64,000 nucleotides of DNA from the NCBI RefSeq assembly GCF_003725955.1, contig NZ_QIBZ01000001.1, forward strand, positions 124,001-188,000. Direction: 5' to 3'. A model generated the notes under the pieces. That model was not told where the DNA came from. It made no database searches and saw nothing but the letters and a program-made list of their open reading frames with translations. Positions 33,257 to 42,265 of the stretch are shown here, piece by piece (position 1 is the first letter of the stretch; every line of letters starts with the position of its first letter). A program made the position numbers and the translations under genes. Source of the DNA: Slackia isoflavoniconvertens. GTDB lineage: Bacteria; Actinomycetota; Coriobacteriia; Coriobacteriales; Eggerthellaceae.

Positions 33257-34726
33257 ATGGAACTCGAAATAGGACGTGTAATTGAGGCATGCGATGCTCG
33301 TGTGCTCGTGGAGCCCGAGAGCCGCGATGGTGCGGTCTTGGGCCTTACGTGGGACTCTCGTGAGGTGAAGCCGGGCTTCGTGTACGCGGCCATCGTTGGC
33401 GAGCGCGTCGATGGTCACGCCTTTGCGGTTTCCGCGATCGAGGCGGGCGCCGTGGCAGTGCTGTGCACGCGTGAGCTTGACGATGCTGCGCTTGAGGTGG
33501 CCCATGCTGCCGGCGCTTGCGTGCTCAAGGTTGCCGATACGGCGGAAGCGATTGCCGAAATCGCCGCCGCATGGCGTGCAACGCTTTGCGCCACGGTGAT
33601 TGGCGTCACCGGCTCGGTGGGGAAGACCACCACCAAAGGCCTCGTGCGCGACATCCTCTCTACGAAATACGAAACCTGGGCGACGAAGGGCAACTTCAAC
33701 AACGAGCTCGGTGCCCCCTATACGGTGCTCACGGCGCCCGCGTCGACCCAGATGCTCGTTGTTGAGATGGGCATGGATCGCCCGGGCCAAATCGCGCACC
33801 TCGCCGCCATGGCGAAGCCGAGCTTGGGCGTCGTGTCCATCGTGGGCACATCCCATTTGGAATATCTGAAAACGCGTGACAACATCGCGCTCGCGAAAGC
33901 GGAGCTGCTCGATGCGCTGCCCGAGGGCGGCTGGGCGTTTTTGAATGCCGGCTGCGATAAATCGGCGTTTATGGCCGAGCATGCGCGCCTTGTCGAGCGC
34001 GGCGTGAATGTATGCGCGTTTTCCGCGCTCGGCGAGCCCGATGCCTCTTTGGGCGCATGGGCTGCCGACAGCGCCGTGTGGGCCGAAAATGTCACGATTG
34101 ACCCCGAAGGCCGTCCGCGATTCGAATTGTGCGCGCGTGGCGCGCTTGTGGGCGGCGAGCGTTGTCGCGAGCAGGTGGCGCTTTCTTTGCGCGGCGCGCA
34201 AAACGTTTCGAACGCATGTGGTGCCGCAGCGGTATGCATAGCGGCGGGCATGGAGTTTTCCGAAGTCGCAACAGCCCTTGCCCAAGCGCAGCCCGAATCG
34301 GGCCGCGCTGAACTAGTGCGCGCGAAGTGCGGAGCCGTGGTGTTCAACGACGCCTACAATGCCGCTCCCGAATCGATGTGCGCCGCTCTTGCCACGCTTG
34401 CGTCGTATGAGACCGCGGGCCGTCGCATTGCCGTGCTCGGCGATATGGGCGAACTCGGCGTATCGAGCGTCGAGGGCCACGCGAAGGCCGGTCGCGTCGC
34501 GGCCGAGGTGGGCATCGATGTGCTCGTGTGCACGGGCGACCTGTCGCGGGGCATGGCCCGCGCCGCCGAAGAGGCTGGCATGCCGCGTGAGCATATCGTG
34601 TGCGTGAACGACGCCGACGAGGCGCTCGCCTACGTTTCGAAAACCATTTCCGAAGGCGACGCCGTATTGGTGAAAGCCTCGCACTATATGGGCCTTGATC
34701 GAGTCGTTGAAGGGATCATCGAATAA
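33257..34726 (+). CDS. murF: UDP-MurNAc-tripeptide D-alanyl-D-alanine ligase MurF
   Basis: This 489-residue ATP-dependent ligase adds D-Ala-D-Ala to the UDP-MurNAc-peptide. The N-terminal domain has LTWDSREVKPGFVYAAIVGERVDGH. The central domain carries the P-loop GVTGSVGKTTTKGLV, then FNNELGAPYTVL and EMGMDRPGQIAHL. The C-terminal domain has FNDAYNAAPESM and AVLGDMGELG. Its TAA overlaps the mraY ATG (TAATG), implying coupled translation. In this cluster it must work on a product of a murE gene located elsewhere. Confidence 0.96.
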   Translation: MELEIGRVIEACDARVLVEPESRDGAVLGLTWDSREVKPGFVYAAIVGERVDGHAFAVSAIEAGAVAVLCTRELDDAALEVAHAAGACVLKVADTAEAIAEIAAAWRATLCATVIGVTGSVGKTTTKGLVRDILSTKYETWATKGNFNNELGAPYTVLTAPASTQMLVVEMGMDRPGQIAHLAAMAKPSLGVVSIVGTSHLEYLKTRDNIALAKAELLDALPEGGWAFLNAGCDKSAFMAEHARLVERGVNVCAFSALGEPDASLGAWAADSAVWAENVTIDPEGRPRFELCARGALVGGERCREQVALSLRGAQNVSNACGAAAVCIAAGMEFSEVATALAQAQPESGRAELVRAKCGAVVFNDAYNAAPESMCAALATLASYETAGRRIAVLGDMGELGVSSVEGHAKAGRVAAEVGIDVLVCTGDLSRGMARAAEEAGMPREHIVCVNDADEALAYVSKTISEGDAVLVKASHYMGLDRVVEGIIE

Positions 34727-35793
34727 TGCTGAGCTCGCTGTTTTCCGCATACCCGTCGTTTCTGGTGTTTCTGGGCTTCATCGTCGCCACGGCTTTGACC
34801 ATGGCGCTCATGCCGGCCTGGATTCGCCTCCTCACCCGCACGCATATTGGTCAGCAGGTGCGCGCCGACGGCCCGCAAAGCCATTTGGTGAAGCAAGGCA
34901 CGCCTACCATGGGCGGCGTCATTATGCTCATCGCCATTGTGATTACCGTGCTTTTGGTGGTGCCTCCTTCGTGGGGCTTCGTCGCGGCGCTTCTTGCGAC
35001 GTTGTGCACCGCGGCTTTGGGTCTGTTTGACGATGCCGAAAAGGTTATCCATGAGCGCTCCTTGGGCTTGACGCCTAAAGGCAAGCTCATCGGCCAGTTC
35101 GCCATCGCCACGCTGTTCACGCTTTATGTCGTCAATTGGCTCGGCATTGCCCCCACCGTGCAAATCCCGTTTTTGCAGCCGTGGAATTTCGGCGTGCTCA
35201 CCACGTCTATTCCGTGCCCCATCTGCCCCGATGGCTCGCTTGATATCCCCTGGTTGTACCTCGTGTTCTGCTATTTGCTCATCATCGGCATGTCCAATGC
35301 GGTGAATTTGACCGATGGCCTCGATGGTTTGGCCGCCGGAACGGTCATGGTCGTCATGATCGTCATGGCCGCTATCGCGTATCGCGAGAATATGCTTCCT
35401 ATGGCCGTGTTCGCCGCCACCATGGCGGGCGCATGCGTGGGCTTTTTGTGGTTCAACGCGTATCCGGCCGACATTTTCATGGGCGACACGGGGTCGCTCG
35501 CGCTGGGCTCGGCGCTTGCCTGCATCGCCATCATTACGAAAACCGAAGTGTTCTCGCTCATCATCGGCGGTCTGTTCGTTGCTGAGGCGTGCTCGGTTAT
35601 TCTGCAGGTCGTGCATTACAAGCGTACGAAAAAGCGCTTGTTCCTTATGGCGCCTTTGCACCACCACTTCGAGAAGAAGGGTTGGAGCGAAACGAAGGTC
35701 GTCATTCGATTCTGGATCGTTTCGGGCGCGCTTGCCGGTTTCGGCTTCGTGCTGTTCTTCATTCAGCCCATCGTCATGGGCATGGTCGCTTAA
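34726..35793 (+). CDS. mraY: Phospho-MurNAc-pentapeptide transferase MraY
   Basis: This 355-residue membrane enzyme moves phospho-MurNAc-pentapeptide onto undecaprenyl phosphate to form lipid I. About ten hydrophobic helices are visible. Catalytic blocks are GLFDDAEKV, NLTDGLDGLAAGT, FMGDTGSLALGSALA and LMAPLHHHFEKKGWSETKVVIRFW, the last a MraY hallmark. The start overlaps the murF stop. Confidence 0.96.
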   Translation: MLSSLFSAYPSFLVFLGFIVATALTMALMPAWIRLLTRTHIGQQVRADGPQSHLVKQGTPTMGGVIMLIAIVITVLLVVPPSWGFVAALLATLCTAALGLFDDAEKVIHERSLGLTPKGKLIGQFAIATLFTLYVVNWLGIAPTVQIPFLQPWNFGVLTTSIPCPICPDGSLDIPWLYLVFCYLLIIGMSNAVNLTDGLDGLAAGTVMVVMIVMAAIAYRENMLPMAVFAATMAGACVGFLWFNAYPADIFMGDTGSLALGSALACIAIITKTEVFSLIIGGLFVAEACSVILQVVHYKRTKKRLFLMAPLHHHFEKKGWSETKVVIRFWIVSGALAGFGFVLFFIQPIVMGMVA

Positions 35794-35817
35794 ACGCCGA
35801 TGGAAAGGGATAGTGTC

Positions 35818-37278
35818 ATGGGCGCTTCTATCATCGAAGGAACCAAGGCCGCGCCAACGTGCTGGGGCGACGTGCTTATTCTGGGTTTGGGCAAAAGCGG
35901 CAAGGCTGCTGCGTCGTATTGCCTGAATTTGCTCGGCGGCCGCGTGAAGAGCGTGACCATCGCGGCTGGCGAGAAAAACGATGCCGCGCTCGAGTTCGCC
36001 GCGCGCTGCGAGGCGCTTGGCGCGCATGTGGTGTTTGATATGTATACGTTCAAAGACGCCTATGACGTGTGCATCGTGAGCCCGGGCATTTCCCAGTTCT
36101 CTCGTTTTTACGAAAATGCGAAGGCGGCTTCGACTGAGGTTATTTCCGAGGTGGAATTCGCTTGGCGCGAGAGCCCTGCAGATAGTCGTTGGGTTGCCGT
36201 GACGGGAACCAATGGCAAAACTACCACGACGTCGCTTATCACGCATATTTTGAAGTGCGCCGGCGAGCGCGTTGCCGCCGTGGGCAACATCGGCAATACG
36301 TGCATCGAGGCCGTGGGCAACGGCGAGGCCGACGTGTATGTGTGCGAGGCGAGCTCGTTCCAGCTGGCGAGCTGCCAGGCGTTTGCGCCCGAGGTTGCTG
36401 TGCTGCTCAACATCACGCCCGATCATTTGTATTGGCACATGACGTTTGAGGCGTATGCCGAGGCGAAAAAGCAGGTGTATGCGAACCTGGGCAAGAATCA
36501 GGGCACGCTCGTCATCGACGCCGTGTGCGATGTGACGCGTGACTGCGTGAAAGAATTCAAGAACGACCCCAAGCGAGCTTTCGACTACATTCCCGTAGGG
36601 TGCGCTGCGGGCATCGACCATTCCATGAAGGAGGCTTGTGGGTCTGAAAACGCCGCATTCCTCGATGGCGATATGCTGCGCGTCGATTTCAAGGGCGAAG
36701 AAGTGGAGCTCGTGGGCGAAGGCGATCTTCTGATTAAGGGCGAGCATAACGTGTCCAACGCGCTCGCGGCGGCTGCGGCCGCGCTTGCGTGCGGCGTTGA
36801 CGCCGCTTGGGTGCGCGAGGGCCTCGTGTCCTTTAAGCCGCTCGAGCATCGCCTGGAGCCGTGCGGCGAAATCGGCGGCGTGAAGTTCGTGAATGATTCC
36901 AAGGCGACCAACGTGGACGCCACGCTGAAGGCGCTTTCGGCGTTTGCTCCTCATACCGCCATTTTCTTGCTCGGCGGCAACGACAAGGGAACCGACCTTG
37001 ACGAGCTCGTTGAGGCGTGCGACGCGAAATGCAAGGCCGTGGTGTGCTTTGGCGCGGCGGGCGAGCGCTTCTTCGATGCGTTCGCGAATGCGGGCGTGAA
37101 ACATGTTCGCGTCGAGCATATGGAAGACGCGCTCGATACGGCGATTTCCATGGCTCAGCCCGGCGATGAGGTCGTGCTTTCTCCTGCCTGTTCGTCGTTT
37201 GACGAGTTCGACTCGTTCGAGCACCGCGGCAAAGTCTTCAAACAGCTCGTTGCGTTTCGTGCCAGCAATGCCCGCTAG
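35818..37278 (+). CDS. murD: UDP-MurNAc-L-alanine:D-glutamate ligase MurD
   Basis: This 486-residue ligase adds D-glutamate to UDP-MurNAc-L-alanine. It has the N-terminal UDP fold (VLILGLGKSGKAAASYC), the P-loop VTGTNGKTTTTSL, ASSFQLASCQAFAPEVAVLLNITPDHLYWH, and the C-terminal FVNDSKATNVDATLKAL followed by ILLGGNDKG-like sequence. The ATG at 35818 follows AAGGGA at good spacing; the in-frame ATG at 35800 lacks a site. Confidence 0.95.
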   Translation: MGASIIEGTKAAPTCWGDVLILGLGKSGKAAASYCLNLLGGRVKSVTIAAGEKNDAALEFAARCEALGAHVVFDMYTFKDAYDVCIVSPGISQFSRFYENAKAASTEVISEVEFAWRESPADSRWVAVTGTNGKTTTTSLITHILKCAGERVAAVGNIGNTCIEAVGNGEADVYVCEASSFQLASCQAFAPEVAVLLNITPDHLYWHMTFEAYAEAKKQVYANLGKNQGTLVIDAVCDVTRDCVKEFKNDPKRAFDYIPVGCAAGIDHSMKEACGSENAAFLDGDMLRVDFKGEEVELVGEGDLLIKGEHNVSNALAAAAAALACGVDAAWVREGLVSFKPLEHRLEPCGEIGGVKFVNDSKATNVDATLKALSAFAPHTAIFLLGGNDKGTDLDELVEACDAKCKAVVCFGAAGERFFDAFANAGVKHVRVEHMEDALDTAISMAQPGDEVVLSPACSSFDEFDSFEHRGKVFKQLVAFRASNAR

Positions 37279-37288
37279 GTTGTAGCCA

Positions 37289-38785
37289 GTGGCTCGAGCG
37301 ACGCGTGCCGGCTCGTCTGCCGGCTTCCCTGAATTGAATAGAAGAGGCGGCGCACGGGGCAGTGTGCCCGCCGACATCATGATGCCGCGTTTGGGCCTTC
37401 TGGTCGCGGTTGTCCTGCTTGTGCTCGTCGGCATCGTCATGGTGTTTTCGGCATCGACGGTTGAGGCGATCCACAATGGCGAGTCTGCTACCTCGTACGT
37501 TGTGAAGCAGGCGATATTCGCCGTGTTCGGCTCTGCTCTGGCTCTGTTCGTGTATACGCGCGATTACCGATCGTTGCAGGGCGGCCCCTACTTTTGGGTG
37601 TTTTGGGGCATATGCGCCGCTCTGCTTTTGGCCGTTCCTGTTATTGGCACGAATATTCTTGGCGCCACGCGTTGGATTTATATCGGTGGTTTCAGCGTGC
37701 AGCCGACGGAATTCGCCAAAATCATGCTTGTGGTGGCTGCGGCGAAGGTGCTTCTTGAATATCGCGATCAGATTCGCGATACGAAGCAGGCGCTCATTGC
37801 CGCTTTTGTGCTCGTCTTGCTCCCGCTTCTCTTTTTGTACAAAACGCAGTCGGACATGGGTTCTGCCGTCGTCATTCTTGTGGGCGCCTTCGTGGTTATG
37901 TGGCTCGGCGGGCTTCCTGGGCGTTTCGTCGCTGTGCTCGGCATAGCTGTCGTGGTGGGCGGCGTATTCGGCATCGCAGGATATCGCGCCGACCGCGTTT
38001 CGGTATGGCTTGACCCATGGAGCGACCAGTACGACACGGGCTACCAGATGATTCGCTCGTTCTTCGCGTTTTCCGAAGGCGGCATTCTGGGCGTTGGCTT
38101 GGGCAATTCTCGCGAGAAGTTCTTATATTTGCCCGAGGCTGAAACCGACTTCATTTTCTCGATTATCGGCGAGGAGCTCGGCCTTATTGGTGCGCTGTTC
38201 GTCATCGCGCTTTTTGTGGCGGTGCTCGTGTGCGGTTTGCTTATTGCCAAGCGCGCCGCCGACGACTTCGGTACGATGATTGCCGGCGGCCTTACCTGCA
38301 TGCTTGTGGGCCAGGCGTTTTTGAATATGGCCTGCGCTACGGGATTGTTCCCCACGACGGGCAAGCCCCTGCCGTTCATTTCGTCAGGCGGATCGTCGGT
38401 TGTGGCGTCGCTTTTGATGGTGGGTATCATCATGTCGGTTTCGCGCGTGGCGGGCGAGGAAGCGCTTACGCCGCATCGCGCGAGCGCCGAGCGACGCCGC
38501 GCGAACCTGAACTATATTCGCGTGGAAGACGAACCGCCAGCGCGTTCGCGCTTCTCTTCGTCTGAATCGGCGCCCGTCGTCGATGCCTCGGCTCGTTCGA
38601 GGCACTCTCATGGCGACCCGTTTGGCGGCCTTATGGCTCCGAGCGGCGGCGCATCGAGAAACGCTTCGCGAGGCTCGTCTCGCCCAGAGGGAAATGCTTC
38701 TTTGGGCTCGCGGGCGTCGCGACGCCATGATTCTGGAATGGAGCGCGGCGCCAATCGTCGCGGCAGCGGAAGGAACTCACGATGA
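37289..38785 (+). CDS. ftsW: Septal glycosyltransferase FtsW (SEDS family)
   Basis: This 498-residue SEDS-family membrane protein polymerises septal glycan strands with FtsI. About ten membrane helices span residues 35-390. Diagnostic parts include TRWIYIGGFSVQPTEFAKI, QSDMGSAVVI, DFIFSIIGEELGLIGA and TGKPLPFISSGGSSVVASLLMVGI. A cytoplasmic tail of about 100 residues is rich in arginine and serine, unlike the compact tails of many FtsW proteins. The start is uncertain: GTG at 37289 or 37364, or ATG at 37376. Its TGA overlaps the murG start (ATGA). Confidence 0.94.
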   Translation: MARATRAGSSAGFPELNRRGGARGSVPADIMMPRLGLLVAVVLLVLVGIVMVFSASTVEAIHNGESATSYVVKQAIFAVFGSALALFVYTRDYRSLQGGPYFWVFWGICAALLLAVPVIGTNILGATRWIYIGGFSVQPTEFAKIMLVVAAAKVLLEYRDQIRDTKQALIAAFVLVLLPLLFLYKTQSDMGSAVVILVGAFVVMWLGGLPGRFVAVLGIAVVVGGVFGIAGYRADRVSVWLDPWSDQYDTGYQMIRSFFAFSEGGILGVGLGNSREKFLYLPEAETDFIFSIIGEELGLIGALFVIALFVAVLVCGLLIAKRAADDFGTMIAGGLTCMLVGQAFLNMACATGLFPTTGKPLPFISSGGSSVVASLLMVGIIMSVSRVAGEEALTPHRASAERRRANLNYIRVEDEPPARSRFSSSESAPVVDASARSRHSHGDPFGGLMAPSGGASRNASRGSSRPEGNASLGSRASRRHDSGMERGANRRGSGRNSR

Positions 38786-39891
38786 AATTCGTTCTTACGG
38801 GCGGCGGAACGGCCGGCCACATCAACCCCGCTCTTGCGCTGGCTGAGATTTTGCAAGAATGCGACCACGAAGTGTTTTTCGCTGGCACGCCGCAGGGTGT
38901 TGAGGCGCGCTTGGTCGGCCAAACCGATATTCCGTTCGTGGCTTTCGAGGCTTCGGGGTTCGATCGCGAGCGTCCCCATACGCTCGTCACCTCTTCGCTG
39001 AAAATTTTGCGCTCGGCCCGCAAGGCGAAGGCGTGGATGTGCGAAGTTCGACCCGATGCCGTTGTCGGCTTTGGGGGATATGTGTCCATTCCGGTGGGCA
39101 TGGCGGCCGAGCAGCTGAACGTGCCGGTGGTTGTGCATGAACAGAATTCCGTCATGGGCATGGCGAATAAATTCTTGGGCAAGAAGGCCGCTGCCGTCGC
39201 GCTTACCTATGAGGTTGCTGGCAAAGACATCGCCGACGCATCCAAGCTCATCGTCACGGGCAATCCGGTGCGTTCTTCGGTGCTTTCCGCTACGCGCGAG
39301 CAGGGCAGGGAAATGCTGGGCATTCCGCAAGATGCCACGATGCTGCTCGTTTTCGGCGGCAGCCTGGGCGCGCGCCACATCAATGCCGCTATCTCGTCGC
39401 TCAAAAAGCAGCTGCTCGCGATTGACGGATTGTATGTGGTGCATATCACGGGGCCGAAGGAATACGAGGCGACGTGCGCAGAGCTCGCTTTGACCGATGA
39501 AGAGGCTTCTCGCTGGACCGTGATGCCGTATCAGGATCGCATGGCCGAAACCCTGCGTGCGGCCGACTGCACGATTTCGCGCGCAGGCGCCACGTCTCTC
39601 GCCGAGATTTCGGCGCTGGGGTTGCCTGCTTTGCTCGTGCCGTTTCCCTATGCGGCCGAAGACCACCAAACCACCAACGCTCGCGCGTATGTTGAGCGCG
39701 GCGCGGCGGAAATGATGGCCGATTCCGAGCTCGATAGCGAAGAATTCGCGAACAAGGTGCTCGCCCTGGTGACCGACGCGGATTTGCGCAATCGCATGCG
39801 CGCTGCCGCCGCAACGTTCGAGACCGAAAACGCCGCAGCGAAATTGGCTGATGTTGTGGTTGATGCGGCGATGCGTGGCGCGCTGCGATAG
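38782..39891 (+). CDS. murG: Lipid II synthase MurG
   Basis: This 369-residue membrane-associated glycosyltransferase adds GlcNAc to lipid I. The N-terminal loop LTGGGTAGHINPALALAEIL is diagnostic, as are VHEQNSVMGMANKFL, LVFGGSLGARHIN, and the C-terminal ISRAGATSLAEISALGLPALLVPFPYAAEDHQ donor site. The ATG overlaps the ftsW TGA. Confidence 0.97.
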   Translation: MKFVLTGGGTAGHINPALALAEILQECDHEVFFAGTPQGVEARLVGQTDIPFVAFEASGFDRERPHTLVTSSLKILRSARKAKAWMCEVRPDAVVGFGGYVSIPVGMAAEQLNVPVVVHEQNSVMGMANKFLGKKAAAVALTYEVAGKDIADASKLIVTGNPVRSSVLSATREQGREMLGIPQDATMLLVFGGSLGARHINAAISSLKKQLLAIDGLYVVHITGPKEYEATCAELALTDEEASRWTVMPYQDRMAETLRAADCTISRAGATSLAEISALGLPALLVPFPYAAEDHQTTNARAYVERGAAEMMADSELDSEEFANKVLALVTDADLRNRMRAAAATFETENAAAKLADVVVDAAMRGALR

Positions 39892-39954
39892 AATAACCGA
39901 TTGCTGAAATACGGGGCGCTTATGCGCTCGTTCGGTTCGAGGAGGCATAAACAA

Positions 39955-41346
39955 ATGACGGATAATTGCAAACGCGTGCATTTTATCGGCGTTGGCGGCG
40001 TGGGCATGAGCGGCATCGCTCGCGTTGCGGCTGATGCGGGCATGCGTGTGAGCGGCTCCGACATGAAGTCGTCGCGCTATACCGACGACCTGGTTGCCGC
40101 CGGCATTCCTATTTTCATCGGCCACGATGCCAAGCATGTGACCGACGACATCGATGCCGTGGTTATTTCTACCGCCATCCCCGAAACCAATCCTGAGCTT
40201 GTCCGCGCGCGCGAGTTGGGCATTGCCGTTTGGCACCGCGCCCACATGCTTGCCGAGCTTGGTCGCGGTAAGAAAACGCTTGCGGCCTGTGGCACCCATG
40301 GCAAAACCACGACGTCATCGATGCTCGCCACCGCGACCGACGCATTGGGCCTTGAGCCCACGTTCGTTGTGGGCGGCATTGTGGACGCGTATCACACCAA
40401 TGCCGTTTCAGGCAAGGGCGAATATTACGTTGTCGAGGCCGATGAGAGCGACGGGTCGTTCTTGAACCTGTCTCCCTATGTCGCGCTCGTCACCAATGTC
40501 GAAGCCGACCACTTGGACCATTACACGGGCGGCATCGAGGAGATTCGTGCGACGTTTCTGCAGTTCATGCAATCGGTGCCCGAGGAAGGCGCCGTTGTCG
40601 TGTGTGGCGAGGATCCCAAGCTCGTGGAACTCGCTAAGAAGAGCGGCCGTCGCGTGGTTGCCTATGGCTTCGGCGAGGGCTGCGACACGCGTATTTCGAA
40701 CTACCGCACGCATGGCGTGGGCTCGCTGTTCACGCTCTCGTTCGCCGATGGTACTGTGGTCGATGTCGAATTGAAGTGCAACCCTGGCATCCATAACGCG
40801 CTCAATGCCGCAGGCGTGATTTCTGTCTTGTGGGCGCTTGGCGAAGACGCCGCTGCCGCTGCTGCGTCTCTTTCGAATTTCCAGGGCGTCCGTCGTCGTT
40901 TCGATTTGGTGGGCGAGGCATGCGGCGTGACCGTTGTTGACGATTACGCCCATCACCCCACCGAGATCAAGGCAACCCTGGCTGCCGCTGCCGCGCTCGA
41001 TTTCAAGCGCGTGGTCGTGCTGTTCCAGCCCCATCGCTACTCTCGCACCGAGTCGCTCGCGAGCGAGTTCGGCGAAGCGTTCAATGATGCCGATGAGCTC
41101 GTGCTCATGGATGTATACGCGGCGGGAGAGGATCCTATCGAAGGCGTCGATGGCCGCCTTATCGCCAACGCCGTGAAGCAGAATGGCCACGTTGCCGATG
41201 TGACATACGAGCCGAGCAAGGAAGCGACGCCGGCGCTGGTCGCCTCGAATCTGAAAGAGGGCGACCTGCTCATCACCATGGGTGCAGGTGATGTGACGAC
41301 GTTCGGCAAGAAGATTCTCGCTGAGCTTTCCCGCGAAGAGGCTTAG
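39955..41346 (+). CDS. murC: UDP-MurNAc:L-alanine ligase MurC
   Basis: This 463-residue ligase starts the peptide stem by adding L-alanine to UDP-MurNAc. It begins RVHFIGVGGVGMSGIARVAA, has the P-loop ACGTHGKTTTSSM, the EADESDGSFL block, and the C-terminal VVDDYAHHPTEIKATLAAA motif. The ATG at 39955 follows GAGGAGG; a TTG 54 bases upstream was not used. murB follows after seven bases. Confidence 0.97.
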   Translation: MTDNCKRVHFIGVGGVGMSGIARVAADAGMRVSGSDMKSSRYTDDLVAAGIPIFIGHDAKHVTDDIDAVVISTAIPETNPELVRARELGIAVWHRAHMLAELGRGKKTLAACGTHGKTTTSSMLATATDALGLEPTFVVGGIVDAYHTNAVSGKGEYYVVEADESDGSFLNLSPYVALVTNVEADHLDHYTGGIEEIRATFLQFMQSVPEEGAVVVCGEDPKLVELAKKSGRRVVAYGFGEGCDTRISNYRTHGVGSLFTLSFADGTVVDVELKCNPGIHNALNAAGVISVLWALGEDAAAAAASLSNFQGVRRRFDLVGEACGVTVVDDYAHHPTEIKATLAAAAALDFKRVVVLFQPHRYSRTESLASEFGEAFNDADELVLMDVYAAGEDPIEGVDGRLIANAVKQNGHVADVTYEPSKEATPALVASNLKEGDLLITMGAGDVTTFGKKILAELSREEA

Positions 41347-41353
41347 CATCATC

Positions 41354-42265
41354 ATGATGCGGAGCCTTGCGCGGCTTTTAGGCGACGAATTTTCGGGCTT
41401 TGTGCTCGAAAACGAGCCGCTGAGCCGACATACCACCATACGAATCGGCGGCCCCGCGGCCTTCTTTATCGAGGCGGACGACCTTCGTTCGCTCACTTTT
41501 GCGTGCGATGCATGCCGCAAGCTCGGCATTCCTTGGACGATGTTCGGCAAAGGTTCCAATTTACTCGTTTACGATGCTGGTTTTAACGGCGCGGTTATTA
41601 CCTTGGGCGCTGGTTTTGCGAAGTGCGCATTCGACGCCGAGTCAGGCGTGTTCACGTTCGGGGCGGGGCTGCGGCTTTCGCAGGCTGTTCGAGAGGCCAC
41701 ATCCCTTGGTCGTTCGGGCCTGGAATTCGCCGTGGGCATTCCGGGCACGGTGGGCGGTGCCGTTCGCATGAACGCCGGCACGCGCCGAGAGTTCTTGGGC
41801 CCGCGTATCGTCTCGGTCACCACGCTGCGGCCGGGGGAGGGCCTTCGCCGATATGCCGCGCGGGATATTGAGTGGAACTATCGCGAAACATCCATTCCCT
41901 TCGATGAGGTCGTGCTTGAATGCGAAGTTGCGACGACTGAAGGCAGCGAGCAAGAGATTCGTCGCGCTATGCAGAAATCGCAGGAGCGCAGGCGCATCAC
42001 GCAGCCTTTGGGCTTGCCTTCGTGCGGAAGCGTTTTCCGCAACCCCGAAGGCGAATCTGTTGGCCGCCTGATTGAAAACGTGGGGCTTAAAGGAGCCCTG
42101 TGCGGAGGCGCCCAAATTTCGGAGCGCCATGCGAATTTTATTGTGAACAAGGGCGGCGCGAAAGCCGTCGAGGTATTGTCGCTCATCCATGCCGCCTCGG
42201 ATGCGGTTGCTGAGCGCTATGGTGTAGAACTTGTGCCGGAGGTGCGCTTCCTTGGCTTCGAATAG
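41354..42265 (+). CDS. murB: UDP-N-acetylenolpyruvoylglucosamine reductase MurB
   Basis: This 303-residue FAD enzyme reduces UDP-GlcNAc-enolpyruvate to UDP-MurNAc. It shows MFGKGSNLLVYDAGFNGAVI, the flavin-binding GIPGTVGGAVRMNAG, PSCGSVFRNPEG with the catalytic serine, and the closing HANFIVNKGGAKAVEVLSLI. Its size is that of type II (Bacillus-like) MurB. The end overlaps ftsQ by 14 bases. Two ATG codons in tandem (41354, 41357) can serve as start. Confidence 0.96.
   Translation: MMRSLARLLGDEFSGFVLENEPLSRHTTIRIGGPAAFFIEADDLRSLTFACDACRKLGIPWTMFGKGSNLLVYDAGFNGAVITLGAGFAKCAFDAESGVFTFGAGLRLSQAVREATSLGRSGLEFAVGIPGTVGGAVRMNAGTRREFLGPRIVSVTTLRPGEGLRRYAARDIEWNYRETSIPFDEVVLECEVATTEGSEQEIRRAMQKSQERRRITQPLGLPSCGSVFRNPEGESVGRLIENVGLKGALCGGAQISERHANFIVNKGGAKAVEVLSLIHAASDAVAERYGVELVPEVRFLGFE

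Noticed and set aside
34684-37476. A 930-codon minus-strand frame across murF-ftsW
   Set aside because: It is a shadow of murF, mraY and murD, whose conserved motifs are all in the plus-strand frames; the product is Arg/His/Ala-rich with no family features.
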